Positions 36,671-46,190 of a stretch of DNA of 64,000 nt are shown here, one piece after another. Position numbers and translations under genes: made by a program. The notes under the pieces are model-generated. The model made no database searches. It had not been told where the DNA came from and worked only from the letters and a program-made list of their open reading frames with translations. The number at the start of each line of letters is the position of its first letter. Position 1 is the stretch's first letter. Source of the DNA: Mycobacterium sp. D16Q13 (GTDB lineage: Bacteria > Actinomycetota > Actinomycetes > Mycobacteriales > Mycobacteriaceae); contig NZ_MAEW01000019.1 of the NCBI RefSeq assembly GCF_002013375.1, positions 78,103 through 142,102 of the forward strand. Reading direction: 5' to 3'.

Positions 36671-36676
36671 TAGGCT
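36671..36676 (+). promoter_or_regulatory. -10 element TAGGCT before the secreted-protein gene
   Basis: TAGGCT has a weak -35-like CTGCTG about 17 bases upstream (36648-36653) and lies 30 bases before ATG 36707, which has GGAAGGAA upstream. Confidence 0.4.
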
Positions 36677-36706
36677 GAGCTCCGCGACACCCGGAAGGAA
36701 CTCGTC

Positions 36707-37186
36707 ATGCCGACACGCCTACGTGCCCTCACTGGCACCGCACTGGCTGCCGCCGGTCTCTCTGCAGCCCTGGTGTTCGGACCCGGTGTCGGCACCGCCA
36801 GCGCGGATGTGCTGGACGACATCGCGCACGAGTACTCCACCGGAACCAGTGGCGGTCAGGTATCCAACCTGGTGCGTACGGCGCTTCAGCTGCGCGCCAG
36901 GGGCGCCCAGGTGAGCTCCGCGCAGAATGACGCCCTGAAGGCCGCGCTCGACAAGCGGCCCAGCCAGATGCCCCTGATCAACTCGCTGAAGTCGGTCATC
37001 GCCACGCAGTCTCAGTTCCTCAAGGCTGCTCAGAAGCCACAGCAGCCCGTCCATATCGGCATCAGCGGCACCAACGGATCCAACAATCCGAACGGTGGGC
37101 CGCCCAATGTCAGCCCGGGACCGGGTATCGGCGTCAGCGGAGGCGGGGGCCAGCAGATCTTCAACGAGAACATCCCGCTGGGCTGA
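36707..37186 (+). CDS. secreted protein of unknown function
   Basis: A 159-residue protein with a Sec signal peptide (MPTRLRALTGTALAAAGLSA, likely cleavage after TASA at residue 33). The mature part has a helical half (VLDDIAHEYSTGTSGGQVSN, then LVRTALQLRARG) and a glycine/asparagine/proline-rich tail (GTNGSNNPNGGPPNVSPG) that is probably disordered. There are no Cys and no recognised domain. It lies between the Rv1683-like and Trm112-like genes, with its own promoter. Confidence 0.8.
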   Translation: MPTRLRALTGTALAAAGLSAALVFGPGVGTASADVLDDIAHEYSTGTSGGQVSNLVRTALQLRARGAQVSSAQNDALKAALDKRPSQMPLINSLKSVIATQSQFLKAAQKPQQPVHIGISGTNGSNNPNGGPPNVSPGPGIGVSGGGGQQIFNENIPLG

Positions 37187-37196
37187 TATCACCGCC

Positions 37197-37400
37197 ATGC
37201 CACTTGACGCCGCACTCCTCGACATCCTGGTCTGCCCGATTGACCGCGGAACACTCCTGCTCATCGGCAGTGAGACCGACGGCACTCTCTACAACCCGCG
37301 CCTACACAAGGCCTACCGGATCGAGAACTCCATCCCGGTGCTCCTGTCCGACGAGGCGCGCGACGTGACCGACGCGGAGCACCAGCGCTTCACCGAGTGA
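37197..37400 (+). CDS. Trm112-family small protein with degenerate zinc site (Rv1684-like)
   Basis: A 67-residue protein with the Trm112/YcaR pattern: LLDILVCPIDRGTLLLIG, then LYNPRLHKAYRIENSIPVLLSDEA. Trm112 proteins activate methyltransferases or act as small zinc domains. Only one cysteine of the usual four is present (CPID in place of CPxC, and NPRL in place of the second pair), so zinc binding is probably lost. ATG 37197 follows the secreted-protein stop by 10 bases. The gene order matches Rv1683-Rv1684. No partner methyltransferase is adjacent. Confidence 0.8.
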   Translation: MPLDAALLDILVCPIDRGTLLLIGSETDGTLYNPRLHKAYRIENSIPVLLSDEARDVTDAEHQRFTE

Positions 37401-37509
37401 TACTCGGCAGCTCGCCCGTCAGATACCGCTGAATGTTCGGCCCACGGTGAGGGCTATCTCCTCAGCCGTCAGTGAGGCCAGCGGCTCGAGTGTCAAGGAC
37501 AATCGAGGG

Positions 37510-38127
37510 GTGAGTGCCGAGATCCTGACGACCCACCCGGTCAAAGCCGCACAGCGCCTCCTCGGCGCCACTATCGAATCTCGCGGAGTTCGAGCGGTGA
37601 TCGTCGAAGTAGAGGCCTACGGGGGCGTGCCCGACGGGCCGTGGCCCGATCCCGCCTCACACTCGTTTCGCGGGCCTACGAATCGCAATCGGGTCATGTT
37701 CGGGCCCGCCGGTCACCTGTACGTGTACCGAAGCCATGGAATTCACTTGTGCGCCAACGTGGTCTGCGGCCCGGACGGTATCGCAGGCGGTGTACTGATG
37801 CGGGCCGCGGCGATCGTGGACGGTGCACCCACATGCTGGCAGCGGCGCCCCACCGCCCGTGATGACGCGGGTTTGGCCCGCGGCCCCGGAAACCTGGGTG
37901 CCGCTCTCGCCGTCACCCCCGAGGACAACGGCGTCGATATCTTCTCCGCGCCCAGTCCGGTACGTGTCACATTGAGCCGACGGCAGAAGGCGCAGTCGGG
38001 GCCGCGAGTGGGTGTCAGCGTGGCCGCGGACCGTCCCTGGCGGTTCTGGCTGCCCGGATATCCGGAGGTTTCCGCATACCGGCGTAGTCCCCGTGCGCCG
38101 CAACCCGATACTGAGCTGTATGCCTGA
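37510..38127 (+). CDS. mpg: 3-methyladenine DNA glycosylase (Mpg/AAG family)
   Basis: A 205-residue AAG-type glycosylase that removes alkylated purines. The family signatures are AVIVEVEAYGG, DPASHSFRGPTNRNRVMFGP (with the base-stacking Tyr/His region), LYVYRSHGIHLCANVVC and GPGNLGAALA. The start at GTG 37510 (VSAEILTTHPVKAAQ) follows the M. tuberculosis protein; an in-frame GTG at 37447 would add 21 residues without similarity. The C-terminal end overlaps the next gene by 8 bases. Confidence 0.93.
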   Translation: MSAEILTTHPVKAAQRLLGATIESRGVRAVIVEVEAYGGVPDGPWPDPASHSFRGPTNRNRVMFGPAGHLYVYRSHGIHLCANVVCGPDGIAGGVLMRAAAIVDGAPTCWQRRPTARDDAGLARGPGNLGAALAVTPEDNGVDIFSAPSPVRVTLSRRQKAQSGPRVGVSVAADRPWRFWLPGYPEVSAYRRSPRAPQPDTELYA

Positions 38128-39145
38128 CGGACGAGTACGCGCATCGCTGCTCGGCGGTGCACTCGGTGACGCCCTCGGTGGGTTCGTCGAGTTTGACAGC
38201 GTCGAGCAGATCCGGCTGCAGTTCGGGCGTGACGGCATCGCCGAACCCGCACCGGGGCGGCCGATGCTCATCACCGACGACACGCAAATGACGCTATTTA
38301 CGGCAGAGGCGCTCATCCGGGCTCGCCGTGACCCCACGAACGCCCCGGCCGGCATCGCGCATCGTGCCTACCTGCGCTGGCTACATACCCAAGGCGGCCA
38401 GGTGCCTGTGGATGTCATCGATGGATGGCTGATCACGGTCGCCGAGCTGCACTCGCTGCGCGCGCCCGGGAACACCTGCCTATCGGCGCTCGAGTCCACC
38501 AGTTCGCCTGCCCGCGAGCGCGGTTCGCGCACGCACTCGCTGAACAATTCCAAGGGATGCGGGGCCGTGATGCGAGCCGCACCGGTGGGACTCGCCGAGG
38601 GCGACCCGGCCGTGGCCTTCGAGCTGGCCGCGGATATGGGCGCGCTCACCCACTCGCATCCCAGTGGTTACCTCAGTGCCGGGGCGCTCGCGGTGATCGT
38701 CAATCGATTGGCCGCTGGGGCATCGCTGGCGGAGGCCGTGCGGAGCGCACTGGATCTGCTCACCGCACATTCCGGATACGAGGAGACACACGAAGCCCTC
38801 AGCCGGGCTGTCGAGCTCGCCGCGCAGGAACGGCCCACGCCGGAACGGATCGCATCCCAGCTGGGTGGCGGATGGGTCGGGGAGGAAGCGCTGGCCATCG
38901 GTGTCTGTGCGGCCGCACGTGCGCGCGACTTCAAGGACGGAATCCGATTGTCGGTGAACCATTCCGGCGACTCCGACTCCACCGGGTCCATCACCGGAAA
39001 CATCCTCGGCGCGATGTGGGGCATGCGGGCGTTACCCACGGATTGGCTGGATCGGCTCGAGCTGCGCGAGGTCATCGCCACCGTCGCCGACGATCTTGTC
39101 GGGCCTTCGGGGCCGCGATGGGATGAGCGGTATCCCGCACGCTGA
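38120..39145 (+). CDS. ADP-ribosylglycohydrolase (DraG family)
   Basis: A 341-residue protein of the DraG/ARH fold, which removes ADP-ribose from proteins or nucleic acids using two metal ions. The metal motifs are complete: GALGDALGG (near residue 12), ITDDTQMTLFTAEA (near 52) and NHSGDSDSTGSITGNILGA (near 280). ATG 38120 overlaps the mpg stop, so the two are coupled. No matching ADP-ribosyltransferase is visible in the window; the target is unknown. At this place M. tuberculosis has no such gene. Confidence 0.92.
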   Translation: MPDGRVRASLLGGALGDALGGFVEFDSVEQIRLQFGRDGIAEPAPGRPMLITDDTQMTLFTAEALIRARRDPTNAPAGIAHRAYLRWLHTQGGQVPVDVIDGWLITVAELHSLRAPGNTCLSALESTSSPARERGSRTHSLNNSKGCGAVMRAAPVGLAEGDPAVAFELAADMGALTHSHPSGYLSAGALAVIVNRLAAGASLAEAVRSALDLLTAHSGYEETHEALSRAVELAAQERPTPERIASQLGGGWVGEEALAIGVCAAARARDFKDGIRLSVNHSGDSDSTGSITGNILGAMWGMRALPTDWLDRLELREVIATVADDLVGPSGPRWDERYPAR

Positions 39146-39169
39146 ACCCGATAGGGGATGATCGTTGCC

Positions 39170-40492
<1,323 letters not shown>

Positions 40493-40498
40493 ATTTCG

Positions 40499-42157
40499 CT
40501 ACACCCATTGGGGTTCAACGGATTCCTTCACCTTGCCGTCCACGCCGAAGACGAGGTAGCGCGTGAAGGTCCGGGCGAACCATCGATCGTGGGTGACCGC
40601 GATCACCGTCCCATCGAAGGCCGCCAGCGCATCTTCCAATGCCTCCGCCGAATGCAGGTCCAGGTTGTCGGTCGGCTCATCGAGTAGCAGCAATGTCGAC
40701 CCCATCAACTCCAGCAGCAGGATCTGGAATCGGCCCTGCTGTCCACCGGATAGCGAGCCGAAGGTCTGCTCGGCCGACGGCGCCAGACCATAGCGATCCA
40801 GGATCCGTGAGGCCTGCTCACGTCCGTGTCCTGGGCGCCGTTCATCCCCGCGATGCAGGATGTCCAGCAGTGTCCGATCCATCAGCGCCTCGTGATGGTG
40901 CGTCTGCGCGAACCAACCCGGCCGGACTCTCGCGCCGAGCCGCAATCGCCCGTCGTGGCGCACCGCTTCGGGAATCATGTCGCCCACCGGCAGCTGGTCT
41001 GGCTCCGGATCGCTGCCCCCGCAGGCCAGCAGCCGCAGGAAATGCGACTTGCCGGTGCCGTTACCGCCCAGCACCGCGACCCGATCCCCATACCACAACT
41101 CGGTATCGAATGGCTGTGTGAGACCAGTCAACTCGAGGTTCTCCGCAATCACGGCACGCTTGGCGGTGCGACCACCGGTGAGACGCATGCGAACGTTCTG
41201 CCGCAGCGGGACTGCTTCGGGTGGCCCCGCCTCGTCGAATCGACGCAGCCGGGTCTCGGCTGCCTGTAGGCGGCTGGCCATATCGGAGTTGTAGGCCGCC
41301 TTCTGCCGATACATCAACACCAGATCACGCAGCGCCGCACGCTGTTCGTCCCAGCGGCGGCGCAACTCGGCGAGTTTGGCGTTCCGGTCTGCCCGCGCCT
41401 GGTGATACGTCGCGAACGACCCCGGATGCACCCACAGCGAGGACCCGGACCGGGTGGGTTCCAACGTGGCGACTTGGCCGGCAACGCGATTGATCAGCTC
41501 CCGATCATGGCTGACGAACAGGACAGTCTTGGGCGACTCCGCCAGCCGCTCCTCAAGCCACCGCTTGGCCGGAACATCCAGATAGTTGTCGGGCTCGTCG
41601 AGCAGCAGCACCTCGTGCGGACCACGCAGCAGCGATTCGAGGACCAGTCGCTTCTGCTGACCTCCCGAAAGTGTGTTCACGCCGCGAAATCTGGCCAGTT
41701 CGAACGGGATTCCCAGCGCCGCCATGGTGTGCACGTCACATTCGGTCTCGAACTCGTATCCGCCCACATCGGCCCAGTCGGCCAGCGCCTGCGCATAGGC
41801 GAGCTGATCGCGTTCGCTGTCATGCTCCATGAGTGCCAGCTCGGTGCGGTCCAGACGACCGGCGGCTGCTCGGATGCGATCCGGTGCTACCGATAGCAGC
41901 AGATCGCGGACGGTCGAGTCGTCACGAACGGAACCGATGAACTGTCGCATCACGCCGAGCTGCCCGCCACGCGTGACGGACCCGTCGTGCGGATCCGTGT
42001 CGCCGGCGATGACGCGCAACAGCGTCGTCTTACCGGTCCCGTTGGGGCCGATCAACGCGGTTTTGCTGCCTTCGCCGACGCGGAGGCTGACATCGTGAAG
42101 AAGTGCTCTGCCGTCCGGGAGGTGGTAGCCGATGGCATCGAGCTGCACATGGCTCAT
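40499..42157 (-). CDS. ABC-F ribosome-associated ATPase (antibiotic-resistance type)
   Basis: A 552-residue protein with two ABC ATPase domains and no membrane helices. Domain 1 has GPNGTGKTTLL (near 35), LSGGQQKRL and LLLDEPDNYLD; domain 2 has GGNGTGKSHFL, LSGGQQGRFQ and LLLLDEPTDNLD. The linker between them (residues ~230-300) is charged and helical, the part that reaches into the ribosome. ABC-F proteins relieve or prevent drug-stalled translation; an M. abscessus ABC-F gene (MAB_2355c as I recall) has been linked to macrolide resistance, and the place beside tyrS may be the same. The ATG at 42157 gives MSHVQLDAIGYH. A leader ORF lies upstream. Confidence 0.9.
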   Translation of the reverse strand: MSHVQLDAIGYHLPDGRALLHDVSLRVGEGSKTALIGPNGTGKTTLLRVIAGDTDPHDGSVTRGGQLGVMRQFIGSVRDDSTVRDLLLSVAPDRIRAAAGRLDRTELALMEHDSERDQLAYAQALADWADVGGYEFETECDVHTMAALGIPFELARFRGVNTLSGGQQKRLVLESLLRGPHEVLLLDEPDNYLDVPAKRWLEERLAESPKTVLFVSHDRELINRVAGQVATLEPTRSGSSLWVHPGSFATYHQARADRNAKLAELRRRWDEQRAALRDLVLMYRQKAAYNSDMASRLQAAETRLRRFDEAGPPEAVPLRQNVRMRLTGGRTAKRAVIAENLELTGLTQPFDTELWYGDRVAVLGGNGTGKSHFLRLLACGGSDPEPDQLPVGDMIPEAVRHDGRLRLGARVRPGWFAQTHHHEALMDRTLLDILHRGDERRPGHGREQASRILDRYGLAPSAEQTFGSLSGGQQGRFQILLLELMGSTLLLLDEPTDNLDLHSAEALEDALAAFDGTVIAVTHDRWFARTFTRYLVFGVDGKVKESVEPQWV

Positions 42158-42179
42158 AGCGTTCAGTCTGCGCAACGGA

Positions 42180-42245
42180 TCACCGCGATTGCCACCGAAT
42201 TTCCGGCGAAGGGCCTGTTACCGGCATACTCGCGCTGTAATACAT
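42180..42245 (-). promoter_or_regulatory. candidate leader peptide ORF upstream of the ABC-F gene
   Basis: A 21-codon frame (MYYSASMPVTGPSPEIRWQS then R and TGA) ends 22 bases before the ABC-F ATG on the same strand. Leader ORFs that stall under antibiotic are common before ABC-F resistance genes. The ribosome site is weak (GAAG), and no clear attenuator hairpin was found between it and the gene. Confidence 0.35.
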
Positions 42246-42260
42246 GGTCTTCGCGCAAGC
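42244..42260 (+). repeat. gene-start repeat, degenerate third copy
   Basis: ATGGTCTTCGCGCAAGC matches the left part of the argJ/tyrS repeat at 16 of 17 positions. Here it lies in the divergent space between the ABC-F and TPR-like genes, and is followed by an inverted repeat around CTCCCATGCGTGGGGGA. Confidence 0.5.
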
Positions 42261-42309
42261 TGGGGGCACCTCCCATGCGTGGGGGACTCATCGATCAAAG
42301 GAGGTGCCC

Positions 42310-43170
42310 GTGGACCAGCGAGGACCCAGGCAACAGGGGCCCAAAAAGCACGGCACGAGTCGCCCCGCCCAGGATTCAGGTGCGCGGCGCGACGACCGCG
42401 GCGGCGGCGCAGCGCGTCCGCGCCGGTCGGACGAGCGCGGCGGTGATCGATCTCAGCGAAATCAGGCACCGCGGCCTCGGCGCACCGACGACCGCCAGGC
42501 CCCACGAAACTTCGGCCCGACCATTCCTGACGAGGTCGAGGCCAAGCAGCTGGCCCACGATGTGCGCGCCGAGTTACTCAGCCTCGACAAGAACACCGCC
42601 GACACGGTGGCCCGGCACCTGGTCGTGGCGGGCAACCTGCTCGACGAGGACCCGGAGGCCGCGCTGGAGCACGCCAAGGCCGCCAAGAGCCGTGCGGCCC
42701 GTATCGCCGGAGTGCGCGAAGCGCTCGGCATCGCCGCCTATCACTGCGGAGACTGGGCGCTGGCATTGTCCGAGTTGCGCGCGGCCAAGCGCATGGGCAC
42801 GCGGTCGCCGCTGCTGGCGCTGATCGCCGATTGTGAACGGGGAGTCGGTCGACCCGAGCGCGCCATCGAGCTCGCCCGTGGCGATGAAGCCAAGGCGCTC
42901 ACCGGCGATGCCGCCGACGAACTGCGCATCGTCATCGCCGGTGCACGCGCCGATATGGGTCAGCTCGATCAGGCGTTGGCGGTGCTGTCCACGCCCGCAC
43001 CCGATCCGAAGCGTGTTGGTGTGGTCGCGGCGCGGCTGTTCTACGCCTACGCCGACATTCTCCTGGCTTTGGATCGCAAACCCGAAGCAGTGCAATGGTT
43101 CCTGCACTCCGCGGATGCCGATGTCGAAGGCCACACGGACGCCGAGGATCGGGCTGCCGAACTTGCCTGA
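42310..43170 (+). CDS. TPR-like repeat protein (Rv1691-like)
   Basis: A 286-residue protein. The first ~75 residues are highly basic and rich in Arg, Gly, Asp and Gln (RRDDRGGGAARPRRSDERGG), probably disordered and perhaps nucleic-acid binding. From about residue 80 it is all helical with TPR-like spacing (DEDPEAALEHAKAAKSRA, GDWALALSELRAAKRMG, GQLDQALAVLSTP). GTG 42310 has an ideal AAAGGAGGT upstream. It overlaps the HAD phosphatase gene by 8 bases. The molecular role is unknown. Confidence 0.82.
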   Translation: MDQRGPRQQGPKKHGTSRPAQDSGARRDDRGGGAARPRRSDERGGDRSQRNQAPRPRRTDDRQAPRNFGPTIPDEVEAKQLAHDVRAELLSLDKNTADTVARHLVVAGNLLDEDPEAALEHAKAAKSRAARIAGVREALGIAAYHCGDWALALSELRAAKRMGTRSPLLALIADCERGVGRPERAIELARGDEAKALTGDAADELRIVIAGARADMGQLDQALAVLSTPAPDPKRVGVVAARLFYAYADILLALDRKPEAVQWFLHSADADVEGHTDAEDRAAELA

Positions 43171-44167
43171 CACACTCGCCGGCGCCCACGACTGCCTGCT
43201 CCTGGACCTCGACGGCACGGTGTTCCGGGGTGCCGAACCCACCCCGAACGCCATCGCAGCGTTGTCGGCGGCCGGCGACGCGCGGCAGCTGTACGTCACC
43301 AACAATGCGAGCCGGTCCGCGCCCGAGGTAGCTGAGCACCTCACCTCCCTGGGATTCGCCGCTACCCCCGGTGACGTTGTCACCAGCGCACAGAGTGCGG
43401 CGAGGCTGCTCGCCGAGGCGCTCGAGCGCGATGACGCGGTACTCGTGGTCGGCACCGAGGCGCTGGCCGCCGAGGTGGCCGCCGTGGGTCTCACCCCGGT
43501 GCGCAGCTTCGACAGGGCCCCACGCGCCGTGGTGCAGGGGCATTCACCGGACACCTGTTGGACCACCCTTGCCGAGGCCGCACTCGCCATCCGGGCGGGC
43601 GCCTATTGGGTGGCGGCCAATGTGGATGCCACATTGCCCACCGAGCGCGGTCTGCTGCCCGGAAACGGGTCCATGGTCGCCGCCCTGCGCACCGCCACCG
43701 ATGCCGATCCCATCGTGGCCGGCAAGCCGGGGCGTGCCCTCATCGAGGACGCGTTGGCACGCGGCAACTTCACGCGGCCTCTCGTTGTCGGGGACCGGCT
43801 CGATACCGACATTTCCGGAGCCAATGCCGCGGGCCTGCCCAGTCTCCTGGTGCTCACCGGCGTGAACAGCGCCATCGACGCGATCTGGGCGGACACCGCG
43901 CACCGACCGACGTTCCTGGGGACCGATCTGGCGGCATTGCACCTACCGCAGTCCGAGGTGCGTATCGAACCAAAGCCGTCGTGGCGGGTGACCGTGGATG
44001 TCGGCCAGGTGTCGATCGGTGCAGTCGGCGACGCGGGGTCGCCCTTGTCGCTGGCACAGGCCCTGGCAGCGGCGGTGTGGGCGACGGACTCCGCCCCGGT
44101 CATCAGGCCCATCGTGCCTGCCGATGACCTGGCAGAACGAGTCTTGCAGCAGCTTTCTGCCGGATAG
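43163..44167 (+). CDS. HAD-superfamily phosphatase (Rv1692-like, glycerol-3-phosphate phosphatase)
   Basis: A 334-residue HAD enzyme with a NagD-type C2 cap. Motif I is LLLDLDGTVF with the nucleophile Asp and second Asp, motif II VTNNASRSA, motif III lysine in AGKPGRALIEDAL and motif IV GDRLDTDISGAN. Rv1692 was shown to dephosphorylate glycerol 3-phosphate in phospholipid recycling. The TTG at 43163 was chosen because it gives LPDTLAGAHDCLLLD, close to the M. tuberculosis N-terminus; upstream ATGs would lie deeper inside the preceding gene. The C-terminal extension after residue ~260 is family-specific. Confidence 0.9.
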   Translation: MPDTLAGAHDCLLLDLDGTVFRGAEPTPNAIAALSAAGDARQLYVTNNASRSAPEVAEHLTSLGFAATPGDVVTSAQSAARLLAEALERDDAVLVVGTEALAAEVAAVGLTPVRSFDRAPRAVVQGHSPDTCWTTLAEAALAIRAGAYWVAANVDATLPTERGLLPGNGSMVAALRTATDADPIVAGKPGRALIEDALARGNFTRPLVVGDRLDTDISGANAAGLPSLLVLTGVNSAIDAIWADTAHRPTFLGTDLAALHLPQSEVRIEPKPSWRVTVDVGQVSIGAVGDAGSPLSLAQALAAAVWATDSAPVIRPIVPADDLAERVLQQLSAG

Positions 44168-44216
44168 TGTGTCGCCGCCCCTGCCACTCCGGGGAGATCC
44201 ACTAGCCTTGAGCGCG

Positions 44217-44426
44217 ATGACCACCCCGAACGATGTCGCCCGCCAGGCTGGTGGACCTGACCCCGATGAGGTCCGGTCCCAGGTTCAGGCGCTGCTGGGT
44301 CAGCTCGACCCACCCGCCGGCTTCGGCGAATCCGAGGCTGAACTGGATCTCGAGACCCAAGCCCAGGTCCTGGAGCAGGCACATGATGTGTTGGTCCGAG
44401 CACTGGAATCCGCGGAGCAGGGATAG
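44217..44426 (+). CDS. small conserved protein (Rv1693-like)
   Basis: A 69-residue acidic protein without Cys or membrane segment. The C-terminal half (ELDLETQAQVLEQAHDVLVR then ALESAEQG) is one long amphipathic helix. It fills the space between the HAD phosphatase and tlyA and ends 2 bases before tlyA, as Rv1693 does in M. tuberculosis. Function unknown; coupling to TlyA is suggested only by position. Confidence 0.8.
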   Translation: MTTPNDVARQAGGPDPDEVRSQVQALLGQLDPPAGFGESEAELDLETQAQVLEQAHDVLVRALESAEQG

Positions 44427-44428
44427 CC

Positions 44429-45235
44429 ATGGCCCGGCACGCCAGGGTCGACGCCGAATTGGTGCGCCGAGGACTCGCGCGTTCGCGTCAGCAGGCAGCT
44501 GAACTGATCGACGCGGGCCGGGTGCGTATCGACGGCATACCGGCCGCCAAGGCCGCGACAGCCGTGCCGGCGACGGCATCCCTTGTGGTGCAGGGGGAGC
44601 CCGGGGACAAGTGGGTATCGCGCGGCGCTCACAAACTTCTCGGGGCACTTGACGCCTTTGGCCCACAGGGGCTTTCCGTCGACGACAAGCGCTGCCTGGA
44701 CGCCGGGGCATCGACGGGCGGGTTCACCGAGGTACTCCTGCGCTCGGGCGCACGCGAGGTGGTGGCCGCCGATGTCGGGTATGGACAACTGGCCTGGTCC
44801 CTGCAGTCCGACGACCGGGTCACGGTTCTCGATCGGACCAATGTGCGCACCCTGACCCCCGAGCTGATCGGCGGACCAGCGCAACTGATCGTCGCCGACC
44901 TCTCCTTCATATCGCTCGCTTTGGTTCTCGATGCGCTGATCGCCTGTGCCACAACCGATGCCGATATCGTGCCGATGGTCAAACCCCAGTTCGAGGTGGG
45001 TAAGGAGCTAGTCGGCACCGGAGGAGTGGTGCGTGATCCGCAGCTGCGCGCCGATGCTGTGGTGTCCGTTGCCCGCCGCGCGCAGACGCAGGGTTGGCAC
45101 ACCGCGGGAGTGACGGCCAGCCCGCTGCCCGGGCCGTCCGGAAACGTCGAGTACTTCCTATGGCTACGGAAAACAGATTCCGGCCTGGATGTTGAGGCAG
45201 CCGTTGCCGAAGCTATTACGAAGGGGCCGCAGTGA
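44429..45235 (+). CDS. tlyA: TlyA: 16S/23S rRNA 2'-O-methyltransferase
   Basis: A 268-residue enzyme that methylates C1409 of 16S and C1920 of 23S rRNA, which makes ribosomes sensitive to capreomycin. The N-terminal S4 domain (RVDAELVRRGLARSRQQAAEL) is joined by a short linker (DKWVSRG) to a FtsJ-type Rossmann methyltransferase with CLDAGASTGGFTEVLLRSGA. The C-terminus NVEYFLWLRK is typical. ATG 44429 follows the small gene by 2 bases. The stop overlaps the nadK start (TGATG). Confidence 0.96.
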   Translation: MARHARVDAELVRRGLARSRQQAAELIDAGRVRIDGIPAAKAATAVPATASLVVQGEPGDKWVSRGAHKLLGALDAFGPQGLSVDDKRCLDAGASTGGFTEVLLRSGAREVVAADVGYGQLAWSLQSDDRVTVLDRTNVRTLTPELIGGPAQLIVADLSFISLALVLDALIACATTDADIVPMVKPQFEVGKELVGTGGVVRDPQLRADAVVSVARRAQTQGWHTAGVTASPLPGPSGNVEYFLWLRKTDSGLDVEAAVAEAITKGPQ

Positions 45236-46188
45236 TGACCCGCGCGGGCGAAGAACATCAGACGCAGGCGACCGAACGCAAAATCCTGCTGGTCGCTCAC
45301 ACCGGCCGTGAGGAGGTGACCGAGACCGCCCGCCGCGTCGCGAAAACGCTGGGGGAGAACGGCATCACGCTGCGGGTGCTGTCCGCGGAGGCCATCGATC
45401 GCGGACCGGTACACCTGGACCCGATTGAGTTTCGCTCGCTCGGCGTAGGCGTCGAGGTTGTCGACGCCGATCAGGATGCCGCCACCGGCTGCGAGTTGGT
45501 TTTGGTTCTGGGCGGGGACGGCACCTTCCTCCGGGCAGCCGACCTCGCACGCAGCGCGACCGCACCCGTACTCGGAGTCAACCTGGGCCGCATCGGTTTT
45601 CTCGCCGAGGTGGAGGCCGAGGCGATCGACGCCGTCCTCACCCATGTGGTGGAGGGCACCTACCGCGTCGAGACCCGGATGACACTGGACGTGCTGGTCC
45701 GCATCGGCGGCGACGTGGTGGAACGCGGCTGGGCACTCAACGAGGTGAGCATCGAAAAGGGTCCCCGGCTTGGCGTGCTCGGCGTGGTACTGGAGGTGGA
45801 CGCTCGTCCGGTATCGGCGTTCGGGTGCGACGGAGTTCTCGTCTCCACCCCAACGGGATCCACCGCCTACGCGTTCTCGGCCGGTGGACCGGTTGTCTGG
45901 CCCGACCTGGACGCGATTCTCGTGGTGCCCAACAACGCTCACGCATTGTTCGCTCGGCCGATGGTGACTAGCCCCGCCTCCACCGTGGCCGTCGAGATCG
46001 AGGCCGACGGGCATGACGCACTGCTCTTCTGTGACGGCCGCCGCGAGATTCGGGTACCGCCGGGCGGGCGGGTCGAAGTGGTGCGCGGCCATCAGCCGGT
46101 GCTGTGGGCACGCTTGGACAGCAAGCCATTCGCGGATCGGGTCGTGCGTAAGTTCCACTTGCCCGTCAAGGGCTGGCGGGGAAGGTAG
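45235..46188 (+). CDS. nadK: NAD kinase
   Basis: A 317-residue kinase making NADP from NAD. The catalytic GGDGTFLRAADLA is near residue 92, VNLGRIGFLAE near 120, and STPTGSTAYAFSAGGPV with NNAHALFARPMV close the NAD-binding part. The ATG at 45235 shares its A with the tlyA stop; a GTG one codon earlier is equally possible. Gene order tlyA-nadK-recN is as in M. tuberculosis (Rv1694-1696). Confidence 0.97.
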   Translation: MTRAGEEHQTQATERKILLVAHTGREEVTETARRVAKTLGENGITLRVLSAEAIDRGPVHLDPIEFRSLGVGVEVVDADQDAATGCELVLVLGGDGTFLRAADLARSATAPVLGVNLGRIGFLAEVEAEAIDAVLTHVVEGTYRVETRMTLDVLVRIGGDVVERGWALNEVSIEKGPRLGVLGVVLEVDARPVSAFGCDGVLVSTPTGSTAYAFSAGGPVVWPDLDAILVVPNNAHALFARPMVTSPASTVAVEIEADGHDALLFCDGRREIRVPPGGRVEVVRGHQPVLWARLDSKPFADRVVRKFHLPVKGWRGR

Positions 46189-46190
46189 TC

